From UBA4742 sp963785815 (GTDB taxonomy: Bacteria; Actinomycetota; Acidimicrobiia; Acidimicrobiales; Acidimicrobilacustridaceae), in NCBI GenBank assembly GCA_963785815.1, contig CAWAWN010000003.1, forward strand, positions 1,302,001 through 1,366,000: a stretch of 64,000 bases of DNA. Direction: 5' to 3'. Every line of letters begins with the position of its first letter. Position 1 is the first letter of the stretch. A model generated the notes under the pieces. The model worked only from the letters and a program-made list of their open reading frames with translations. It searched no databases and was not told the DNA's origin. Position numbers and translations under genes: made by a program. Shown here piece by piece: positions 1 to 7,070 of this stretch.

Positions 1-1
1 C

Positions 2-955
2 GTCACCGGGTCGGGGCTCAGCTCGGCGTCGTCCGACCTCAACCAGTCGGGCCAGTGGGAGGTGCGTCCCGTCTTCAAGTCGGGGGCCAAGGGCATCGAC
101 CTGTTCAACGCCGGCGCGGCCAAGTGCTACGCCGGTGACCAGACGGTGTGCCCGACCAAGCAGATGGCCATCGTGCTGGACAACCGGGTGCTGACCGCCC
201 CGACCATCGACAACCCGTCGTTCGCCGCCGACCAGATCACCATCAGCGGCAGCTTCACCGAGTCCGAGGTCCACGACATCGCCACCGCCCTGCGCTACGG
301 CGCGCTGCCGGTGCCGCTGGTGGCCCAGACCAGCGAGATCGTGTCGGCCACCCTGGGCCGTGACGCCCTGCACGCCGGTCTGGTGGCCGGCGTGGTCGGC
401 TTCCTCCTCGTCGGGCTCTACATGCTGGTCTTCTACCGGATCCTCGGGTTGCTGGCCATGGTCAAGCTGCTCATCGAGGGCTGCATCCTGTGGGGGTTCC
501 TGTGCTGGGCCGGCCCCAACCTGGGCCTGGCCATCACCCTGGCCGGCATCACCGGCATCGTGGTGTCCATCGGCGTCTCGCTCGACTCCAACGTCGTGTA
601 CTACGAACACCTCAAGGAGGACGTGCGCGCCGGGCGTTCCATCCGGGCCTCGGTGGACAAGTCCTTCAGCAGCGCCTGGCGCACCATCTGGACCGCCGAC
701 GGCGCCTCGCTGCTGGGCGCGGTGATCCTCTACTGGTTCACGGTGGGCGCCGTGCGCGGCTTCGCCTTCTACCTGGGCCTGTCCACCGCCCTCGACCTCA
801 TCACGTCGTGGTGCTACATGCGACCGGCGGTGGCGTGGGCCACGCGCTCGTCCATGTGCGCCGAGCACCCGCACCGCTTCGGGCTGCCCGACGCGGCCGA
901 CGTGGAAGAGGCCTCCAAGATGGTGCGCAAGCTGGTCACCGAAGGAGCCAGCTGA
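2..955 (+). CDS. secD: SecD, protein translocase accessory subunit (3' part)
   Basis: This is the C-terminal 317 residues of SecD, the membrane partner of SecF that helps SecYEG export proteins using the proton gradient. The frame is already open at the window edge, so the start and most of the periplasmic domain lie upstream. Visible are the end of the P1 head (AIVLDNRVLTAPTI), then transmembrane helices starting at AGLVAGVVGFLLVGLYML. The SecD membrane signature appears as VSLDSNVVYYEHLKED, where most homologues have VDANVLIFERIKEE. Stop TGA at 953-955 lies 3 nt before secF, indicating co-transcription. The identification is secure from the family pattern and the adjacent secF. Confidence 0.95.
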   Translation, partial: VTGSGLSSASSDLNQSGQWEVRPVFKSGAKGIDLFNAGAAKCYAGDQTVCPTKQMAIVLDNRVLTAPTIDNPSFAADQITISGSFTESEVHDIATALRYGALPVPLVAQTSEIVSATLGRDALHAGLVAGVVGFLLVGLYMLVFYRILGLLAMVKLLIEGCILWGFLCWAGPNLGLAITLAGITGIVVSIGVSLDSNVVYYEHLKEDVRAGRSIRASVDKSFSSAWRTIWTADGASLLGAVILYWFTVGAVRGFAFYLGLSTALDLITSWCYMRPAVAWATRSSMCAEHPHRFGLPDAADVEEASKMVRKLVTEGAS

Positions 956-958
956 GCG

Positions 959-2125
959 GTGAACCCCATCACGCGCCTCTACCGGGGCCAGAACGACATC
1001 AACTTCGTCAAGTGGTGGCGTCGCGGCCTGGCCCTGTCGGCCGTGCTCATCATCATCAGCATCGGCTCGTTCTTCACCCGCGGCCTGAACCTGGGCATCG
1101 ACTTCGTGGGCGGCGTGTCGTGGCAGGTGTCGGCGCCAGGGGTGTCGGTCGACCAGGCCAAGGCGGCGCTGGGCAACGAGATCGGGTCAGGCACCAAGAT
1201 CCAGACGATCGGCCAGGACATCCTGGTGGAGGCGCCCAAGGCCTCGTCCAGCAAGGTCGACGCGGTGCGCACCTCGCTGGCCAAGTTGGCCCACACCAGC
1301 ACGTCCAACGTGAACGTGTCGACGGTGGGCCCGTCGTGGGGCAAGGACATCTCTCGCAAGGCCGAGCAGGCGCTGGTGGTCTTCCTCGCGTTCCTCCTCG
1401 TCTACCTGGCCATCTTCCTGGAGTGGAAGATGGCGGTCGCCGCCATCCTGGCCATGGTCCACGACGTGGTGATCAGCGTGGGCGTGTACTCGCTGTTCCA
1501 GCTGGAGGTCACGCCGGAGACGGTCGTGGCCTTCCTGACCATCCTGGGCTACTCCATCTACGACACCATCGTGGTGTTCGACAAGGTGAAGGAGAACCAG
1601 GCCCGGCCGGCGCTGGCCAGCCGCCTGACCTTCACCGACCTGACCAGCCTGTCCATGAACCAGGTGCTGACCCGGTCCATCAACACCTCGATCGTGGCCC
1701 TGCTGCCGGTGGTCTCGATGCTGGTGGTGGGCGCCGGCATCCTGGGGGCGGTCACCCTCGAGCAGTTCTCCATCGCCCTGCTGGTGGGCATGCTGTCGGG
1801 CGCCTACTCGTCGATCTTCGTGGCCGCCCCCATCGCCGTCGCCGTCAAGGAGCGCGAGCCTCGCAACCGGGCCCTGCGCCAGCGGCTCGATTCGGGGCGC
1901 CTGACCCCACCCACGGTGGCCGACATCGAGGCCGCCGAGCTCGAGGGCGACGACGACGAGGACGACACCCCCGCCGCCGTGGCGCGCCGCCGCGAACGCC
2001 AGACGCCGAGCGACGGCGGGACCAACGGCGACGCGCCGCCCGCCAAGGCGACGCGTCCGGGCCCGACCGCCACGCCGCCGGGGGCCATCCCGCCGCGGCC
2101 CCGCAAGAAGGGGAAGCGGCGCTGA
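959..2125 (+). CDS. secF: SecF, protein translocase accessory subunit
   Basis: SecF forms the SecDF complex that drives late steps of preprotein export. The 388-residue product starts with GTG 3 nt after secD. Helix 1 (about residues 24-42) is followed by the SecF hallmark LNLGIDFVGGVSW. A periplasmic domain follows, then a cluster of five helices from about residue 140 containing GYSIYDTIVVFDKVKEN, the SecF counterpart of the SecD membrane signature. The last ~85 residues are a charged cytosolic tail, first acidic (EGDDDEDD) then Pro/Arg/Lys-rich and ending KKGKRR. Such tails occur in actinobacterial SecF. apt follows after 10 nt. Confidence 0.97.
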   Translation: MNPITRLYRGQNDINFVKWWRRGLALSAVLIIISIGSFFTRGLNLGIDFVGGVSWQVSAPGVSVDQAKAALGNEIGSGTKIQTIGQDILVEAPKASSSKVDAVRTSLAKLAHTSTSNVNVSTVGPSWGKDISRKAEQALVVFLAFLLVYLAIFLEWKMAVAAILAMVHDVVISVGVYSLFQLEVTPETVVAFLTILGYSIYDTIVVFDKVKENQARPALASRLTFTDLTSLSMNQVLTRSINTSIVALLPVVSMLVVGAGILGAVTLEQFSIALLVGMLSGAYSSIFVAAPIAVAVKEREPRNRALRQRLDSGRLTPPTVADIEAAELEGDDDEDDTPAAVARRRERQTPSDGGTNGDAPPAKATRPGPTATPPGAIPPRPRKKGKRR

Positions 2126-2135
2126 CCGAACGGCC

Positions 2136-2666
2136 ATGACCATCGACGAGAACCGCATCCGCGGCTTGATCCGCGACATCCCCGACTGGCCCGAGCCCGG
2201 GGTGACCTTCAAGGACATCACGCCCCTGCTGAACCACTCGGGCGCGTTCGTGGACGCGGTCGACGCCCTGGCCGACGGCTTCCGCGACCGCCAGGTCGAC
2301 CACGTGCTGGGCGTCGAGGCCCGCGGCTTCATCTTCGCCGCACCGGTGGCCTACCACCTCGAGGCGGGGTTCGTCCCGGTGCGCAAGGCCGGCAAGCTGC
2401 CGTGGGAGATCGAGCGCGAGGAGTACGCCCTCGAGTACGGCACCGACCTGCTGGAGATCCATCGCGACGCCCTTGGCGCCGGTGCCCGGGTGCTCGTCGT
2501 CGACGACGTCCTGGCCACCGGCGGCACCGCGTCGGCCACCGCCCGGCTGGTCGAGCGGCTGGGCGGCACGGTGGTCGGGTTCGGGTTCCTGGTCGAGCTG
2601 TCGTTCCTCGGCGGTCGGGGCAAGCTCGACGGCTACGACGTGGTCTCCCTGCTCGACTACACCTGA
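2136..2666 (+). CDS. apt: Adenine phosphoribosyltransferase
   Basis: Apt salvages adenine by joining it to PRPP to give AMP. The 176-residue product has the Apt opening IPDWPEPGVTFKDITPLL, the conserved VEARGFIFAAPVAY segment and the PRPP-binding motif VLVVDDVLATGGTA at about residues 117-130. Length matches the family. It sits between secF and rel, the standard actinobacterial order secD-secF-apt-rel. The ATG at 2136 is 10 nt after secF, so it probably belongs to the sec transcription unit. A strong hairpin downstream may end that transcript. Confidence 0.96.
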   Translation: MTIDENRIRGLIRDIPDWPEPGVTFKDITPLLNHSGAFVDAVDALADGFRDRQVDHVLGVEARGFIFAAPVAYHLEAGFVPVRKAGKLPWEIEREEYALEYGTDLLEIHRDALGAGARVLVVDDVLATGGTASATARLVERLGGTVVGFGFLVELSFLGGRGKLDGYDVVSLLDYT

Positions 2667-2707
2667 CCCGTCCGAGCCGGTCGGCCGGCGCCCACGCCGC
2701 TTCCCTG

Positions 2708-2758
2708 CCAAATCTGTGCACCTGTTGCGGTACAGCCGCGGCAGGTGCACAGATTTGG
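2708..2758. terminator. Long perfect hairpin between apt and rel
   Basis: Arms 2708-2724 (CCAAATCTGTGCACCTG) and 2742-2758 are exact reverse complements over 17 bp. Two G-T wobbles and four more G-C pairs extend the stem inward, leaving a loop of about 5 nt. There is no clear T-tract on either side. It may be a factor-independent or structure-assisted terminator for the sec-apt transcript, or a dispersed intergenic palindrome. Confidence 0.6.
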
Positions 2759-2824
2759 AGCGCGAGGCGGTGAGGGGCGACCCTCGTGCGCCGAACCGGG
2801 GTGCGGGTCGGGCACAATGGGTAC

Positions 2825-5107
2825 GTGGCCACCGTCGATCGCGTCCTGCCCTGGCGACGGCACAGCGCGCCACCGTCCGAGGAGATCGCCCCGCTGGTGG
2901 CGGCCTTCCACGAGCACTACCCGCGGGCGTCCGACGCCATGATCACCCGGGCCTACGAGCGGGCCCGCGACGCCCACGCCGGTCAGACCCGCAAGTCGGG
3001 GGATCCCTACATCACCCACCCCGTCTCGGTGGCCAAGATCGTGGCCGAGCTGGGGCTCGACGACACCACCATCTCAGCCGCCCTGCTCCACGACGCGGTC
3101 GAGGACACCGGCATCACCCTGGCCGACCTGACCAACGAGTTCGGGGCCGATGTGGCCGCCATCGTCGACGGGGTGACCAAGCTCGACCGCATCAAGTTCG
3201 ACTCCAAGGAGGCCCAGCAGGCCGCCACCATGCGCAAGATGCTGGTTGCTATGGCCAAGGACCTGCGCGTCCTGATGATCAAGCTGTCGGACCGGTTGCA
3301 CAACATGCGCACCATCGCCGCCATGCCGGCCTGGAAGCAGGAGCGCACCGCCCAGGAGACGCTCGACATCTACGCCCCGCTGGCCCATCGCCTGGGCATG
3401 CAGGAGATGAAGCAGCAGCTGGAGGACCTGGCCTTCGCCGCCCTGCACCCCAAGCGCTTCGCCGAGATCGACCACATGGTGGCCACCCGCTCGCCCGAGC
3501 GCGAGATCTACCTGACCCAGGTGCTCGAGGACGTGCGCGAGCGGCTGGTCGAGCTGCGCATCACCGCCGAGGTCACGGGCCGACCGAAGCACATGTGGAG
3601 CATCTACGAGAAGATGGTGGTCAAGGGCCGCGAGTTCGACGAGATCTTCGACCTGGTGGGCATGCGGGTGGTGGTCCCCACGGTCAAGGACTGCTACGCC
3701 GCCCTTGGCTCGATCCACGCCACCTGGAAGCCGGTGCAGGGTCGCTTCAAGGACTACGTGGCCATGCCCAAGTTCAACCTCTACCAGTCCTTGCACACCA
3801 CGGTGGTGGGGCCCCAGGGCAAGCCCCTGGAGGTGCAGATCCGCACGGGCGAGATGCACAGCCGGGCCGAGTTCGGTGTGGCCGCCCACTGGAACTACAA
3901 GGACGACCACACCTCCGAAGCCGACCTGGTCTGGCTGAACCGCATCGTCGACTGGCAGCAGGAGACCAGCGACCCCGGCCAGTTCATGGCCAACCTGAAG
4001 ATCGACCTCGAACAGGACGAGGTTTTCGTCTTCACCCCCAAGGGCCGGGTCATCACCCTGCCGGTCGGGGCCACGCCCATCGACTTCGCCTACGCCATCC
4101 ACACCGAGGTGGGCCACGCCTGCATCGGGGCCCGGGTCAACGGCCGCCTGGTGCCCCTCGACTCGCCGGTGTCGTCGGGCGACTCCATCGAGATCTTCAC
4201 GTCCAAGGTCGAGGGCGCCGGCCCCTCGCAGGACTGGCTGAAGTTCGTCAAGACCCACCGGGCGGCCAACAAGATCCGCCAGTGGTACTCGCGTGAGCGC
4301 CGAGAGGACGCCATCGAGACGGGCACCGACGAGCTGGTCAAGGCGCTGCGCCGGGATGGCCTGCCGGTGCAGAAGATCCAGGCCTCCAAGACGCTCGACG
4401 AGGTGGCCGAGTCCCTCAACTACCTCGACCTCGACGCCCTCAAGGCGGCCATCGGCGAGAACCACGTGTCGGCCCAGTCGGTGGTCGAGCGGGTGCGGCG
4501 CCACCTCCAGGACGTCGACCCGACCCGCGAGGAGCAGCTGTCCATCTCGGTGCGCGAGCCGAGCCGCCGAGCCCGCCGCCACGGGGGCCACACGGCCGGC
4601 GTGCACGTCGAGGGCCTCGACGACGTGATGGTGCGCCTGTCGCGATGCTGCACGCCCGTGCCCGGCGACCCGATCATGGGGTTCGTGACCCGGGGTCGCG
4701 GGGTGTCGGTGCACCGGTCCGACTGCGCCAACGCCGTGTCGCTGGCCGTGGGCCAGGCCGATCGGCTCATCGAGGTCGAGTGGGACGAGGACCGCACCGG
4801 CACCTTCGTGGCCTCCATCGAGGTCAAGGCGCTCGACCGCTCGCGCCTGCTGCGCGACGTGAGCGCGGTGCTGGCCGACGCCCACGTGAACATCATCGCC
4901 TGCAACACGGTCACCGGCTCCGACCGCATCTCGAAGATGCGCTTCGACTTCGAGCTCGGGGACTCGAACCACCTCGACAACCTGATCCGCTCCATCAAGC
5001 AGATCGACAGCATCTACGACGCCTATCGGGTGCTGCCGGGCTCGGGTGAGTCCGGAAGAGCCCAACGGGTGCAAGGGATCGAGGCCGGTTCAGTCCCGGT
5101 CGACTGA
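2825..5107 (+). CDS. rel: Bifunctional (p)ppGpp synthetase/hydrolase Rel
   Basis: Rel makes and degrades the stringent-response alarmones (p)ppGpp. With the GTG at 2825 the product is 760 residues, usual for long RSH proteins. Order: HD hydrolase domain with HDAVEDTGIT near residue 88, intact and so likely active; synthetase domain with KFNLYQSLHTTVVGP near 315-330; TGS domain from about 398 (DEVFVFTPKGRVITLPVGA); zinc-finger-like RCCTPVPGD region near 610; C-terminal ACT domain. The frame is open to an earlier GTG at 2786. I prefer 2825 because a CACAAT -10-like hexamer (2813-2818) lies 6 nt before it, as for other leaderless genes here. Confidence 0.95.
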   Translation: MATVDRVLPWRRHSAPPSEEIAPLVAAFHEHYPRASDAMITRAYERARDAHAGQTRKSGDPYITHPVSVAKIVAELGLDDTTISAALLHDAVEDTGITLADLTNEFGADVAAIVDGVTKLDRIKFDSKEAQQAATMRKMLVAMAKDLRVLMIKLSDRLHNMRTIAAMPAWKQERTAQETLDIYAPLAHRLGMQEMKQQLEDLAFAALHPKRFAEIDHMVATRSPEREIYLTQVLEDVRERLVELRITAEVTGRPKHMWSIYEKMVVKGREFDEIFDLVGMRVVVPTVKDCYAALGSIHATWKPVQGRFKDYVAMPKFNLYQSLHTTVVGPQGKPLEVQIRTGEMHSRAEFGVAAHWNYKDDHTSEADLVWLNRIVDWQQETSDPGQFMANLKIDLEQDEVFVFTPKGRVITLPVGATPIDFAYAIHTEVGHACIGARVNGRLVPLDSPVSSGDSIEIFTSKVEGAGPSQDWLKFVKTHRAANKIRQWYSRERREDAIETGTDELVKALRRDGLPVQKIQASKTLDEVAESLNYLDLDALKAAIGENHVSAQSVVERVRRHLQDVDPTREEQLSISVREPSRRARRHGGHTAGVHVEGLDDVMVRLSRCCTPVPGDPIMGFVTRGRGVSVHRSDCANAVSLAVGQADRLIEVEWDEDRTGTFVASIEVKALDRSRLLRDVSAVLADAHVNIIACNTVTGSDRISKMRFDFELGDSNHLDNLIRSIKQIDSIYDAYRVLPGSGESGRAQRVQGIEAGSVPVD

Positions 5108-5433
5108 TCGAAGACGCTGCATCCGCCATACGAATGGAGAGAGGGCGGTCCGACAGGCCAGACAGAGCCCATCGCCGTCGCGGGTGACCACGTCCAGGGC
5201 GCGATGACGGCCGGGGCTCTCGCACGGGTCATGTCGGCGCGTCGACCAGGGTGGCGTTGGCGGTGCTCGGCGTGCCGAACTGGACGATGGGGAGACTAGC
5301 GGTCGCAGCTCAGCGGCCGGTGAGCCGGCGCACCTCTGTCTCGGCCGCCTGCAGCCGGGCCACCAGCCCAGCCCAGCTAGGCCGAGGTTGAAGTCGTCAC
5401 CCTCGGCCTCCCGCGGAGCCACGAGGTGGACCG
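5108..5433. other. Intergenic region without a convincing gene
   Basis: Nothing here can be assigned with confidence. On the minus strand, one frame reading through 5104-5240 carries a Cys-rich stretch (HDPCESPGR, then GLCLACRTALSP), but it has no clear start, no recognised family, and frame changes are needed to extend it. It may be debris of a small zinc-ribbon protein. It borders the disrupted acetyltransferase/serine-hydrolase locus, consistent with a decayed accessory segment. Confidence 0.5.
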
Positions 5434-6003
5434 TCAGGCGCGTCGACGGGTCACCGTCAGGTGACGACCGAGCACCCGATCGTCGGACCGGGGCCACAGG
5501 TGGTAGGTGCCCGCCTCTCGCAGGGCCTGGTACCGGTCGCGGTCGCGGTAGCGGATGAGCTCGGCGGGGGATCCGCCCACGATGGCCAGCGGATCGACGT
5601 CTCGGGACACGACCGCCCCTCCCGCCAGAACGGCTCCCTCGCCCACCGTGACTCCCGGGACGATCAGGACGCTGTCGCCGATCCAGACGCAGTCGCCGAT
5701 CACGACGTCACCGATCACCTTGGTGCTGTCATAGGGCAGCGCGGCGGACTGGTCGAAGTTGTGGTTGTCGGTGATGATGGGCACGTTCTGCCCGAAGTGG
5801 ATGTGGGACCCGATGTGCAGCTCCCCCTCACCGATGACGGTCAGACCGGGGTTGATCGAGACGTCCTCGCCGATCCAGGTCAGCGACGGGTTCAGCGCGA
5901 TGGGGCCGTTCACCATCAGGCCCGGGCCAAGCTCGCGCAGCTGCTCGAGCTGGCGCAGCACGACCCCTCGGCGGATCTTCGACCCCCTCCGCCTCCGCGA
6001 CAC
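5434..6003 (-). CDS. Left-handed beta-helix (hexapeptide) acetyltransferase
   Basis: The product resembles WbbJ/maltose-acetyltransferase-type O- or N-acetyltransferases, which use acetyl-CoA and act as trimers built on hexapeptide coils. Coils are visible as INPGLTVIGEGELHIGSHIHFG and VIGDCVWIGDSVLIVPGVTV, followed by the family closing pattern VGEGAVLAGGAVVSRDV and IVGGSPAELIR. The acceptor cannot be told. The longest version is 189 residues from GTG 6003, but residues 1-13 (SRRRRGSKIRR) are antisense to the opening of a serine-hydrolase fragment and look non-native. An internal GTG at 5961 gives 175 residues. The 5' end may have been replaced by recombination. Confidence 0.8.
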   Translation of the reverse strand: MSRRRRGSKIRRGVVLRQLEQLRELGPGLMVNGPIALNPSLTWIGEDVSINPGLTVIGEGELHIGSHIHFGQNVPIITDNHNFDQSAALPYDSTKVIGDVVIGDCVWIGDSVLIVPGVTVGEGAVLAGGAVVSRDVDPLAIVGGSPAELIRYRDRDRYQALREAGTYHLWPRSDDRVLGRHLTVTRRRA

Positions 6004-6517
6004 CTTCTACTCCGCCACGTCCTACCCCCAGGCGGTCACGGCTCGCATGCCTGCCGGCTACTGGTACGTCGTGTCGCTCCCCGGTCCGGGACTTCAGCTG
6101 GGCCAGGACCAGCGCCAGGCGAGCGTCTCCTGGGCCCAGGGGGCCGGCGCGATCGTCAGCTCCCTCGAGGATCTGGCCCGATGGAACCGTGCCCTGCTCA
6201 CCGGGCGCCTGCTGTCGCCGACACAACAACGAGAGCTGACGAGCCTGGTCTCCGCCGCGACCGGAGAGCCGATCCGAACGACGACCCTGGCCGATGACGC
6301 CGGGTACGGTCTGGGTGTCAGCCAGGTGACGAGCCCGGCATCGGGCACCGTCTGGTACTACGAGGGGGAGACCGACGGCTACCGGGTGGTCAACCTGTAC
6401 GTGCCCCGGTCCGGCACCGAGATCGCCATCGGCGTGAACAGCGCCACGCTCGACGACCACACCGGCGAGCTCGCCACATCCGTCTACCAGACACTGCATG
6501 CCGCGGGTCTGAGCTAG
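5975..6517 (+). pseudogene. Serine hydrolase (beta-lactamase/DD-peptidase type), C-terminal fragment
   Basis: Translation from 5975 reads IFDPLRLRDTFYSA, the mid-protein segment of class-C-beta-lactamase-like serine hydrolases, then WAQGAGAIVSSLEDLARW and a C-terminal half ending at TAG 6515-6517. The N-terminal half with the SxxK and YxN catalytic motifs is absent. Upstream of 5975 the DNA instead encodes the acetyltransferase on the other strand. The frame stays open to about 5759 only because it is antisense to that gene. No start or RBS is seen at the junction, so this is a remnant and presumably non-functional. Confidence 0.8.
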
Positions 6518-6576
6518 TGCCCCGTCAGGTGACGTTCGGCGTGAAAGGGCACAGACGTTGCCTGACGGGGCACTAG
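6514..6576. terminator. Long hairpin overlapping the fragment's stop codon
   Basis: Arms 6514-6529 (CTAGTGCCCCGTCAGG) and 6561-6576 are exact reverse complements over 16 bp. Two wobble pairs and four further Watson-Crick pairs extend the stem to about 22 bp with a loop of about 19 nt. The left arm contains the stop codon of the serine-hydrolase remnant. Architecture matches the apt-rel hairpin but the sequence differs. Confidence 0.55.
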
Positions 6577-6715
6577 GCGGGCGTGGTCCCGTTGCTCCGA
6601 GCCAGCCTCAGATCGTGGGACCCAGGACCCGGTGCACGCCAGGGCCGCGACCATGCTGTTGACGATGATCGGTCCTCGGCCCGACGCGTCTCGACCGGCG
6701 CCGAGACGTCAGCGT

Positions 6716-7003
6716 TCAGCCGTCAGCGCGAGCTCGGCGTCGGCCCAGGCAGAAGTAGGCCAGCGGGCCGAACGGCTGGACCACGAAGCTGACCAGCCAG
6801 AACAACTTGGGCCCGCGCACGGCGCCCCGGGACCGTCGTGCCAGGTCGCGCACGGCGCAGGCCGTGACTACGACCTCGGCGGCGCCGCCGATCACGATGG
6901 CGGTCTTCGCCGCCGGGGAGAAGTCGGACCAACGTCGTCGGCGCCCCGCTGGACCTGGTGCCGGTTCTGTCACCGCGTCGGAGAACGTCTCAGAGATCGC
7001 CAT
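6716..7003 (-). CDS. Small membrane protein with PLD-nuclease N-terminal-like domain
   Basis: A 95-residue protein with a cytosolic N-terminus, one hydrophobic segment (AAKTAIVIGGAAEVVVTACAV, about residues 30-50) and a second (LFWLVSFVVQPFGPLAYFCLG) near the C-terminus. The pattern KLFW-x-x-x-F-x-x-x-P-x-G-P-x-x-YF is typical of the PLDNc_N family found alone or before phospholipase-D nucleases; no catalytic domain is present. The ATG at 7003 was chosen because residues before it are low-complexity. It is 67 nt downstream of the end of the large minus-strand lipoprotein gene. Function unknown. Confidence 0.65.
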   Translation of the reverse strand: MAISETFSDAVTEPAPGPAGRRRRWSDFSPAAKTAIVIGGAAEVVVTACAVRDLARRSRGAVRGPKLFWLVSFVVQPFGPLAYFCLGRRRARADG

Positions 7004-7070
7004 ACCCCGAGTGTGCCCCGAGCCGCGCCGGATCGGGCATCGCCCCGCGCATCGACGCCGGCGCGACCCA

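Noticed and set aside
3074..5074. 666-codon open frame antisense to rel
   Set aside because: Shadow of the GC codon-position bias of rel; no recognisable domain.
5090..5497. 135-codon minus-strand gene downstream of rel
   Set aside because: It runs into the acetyltransferase 3' end, has no credible start, and only a short Cys-containing stretch looks protein-like.
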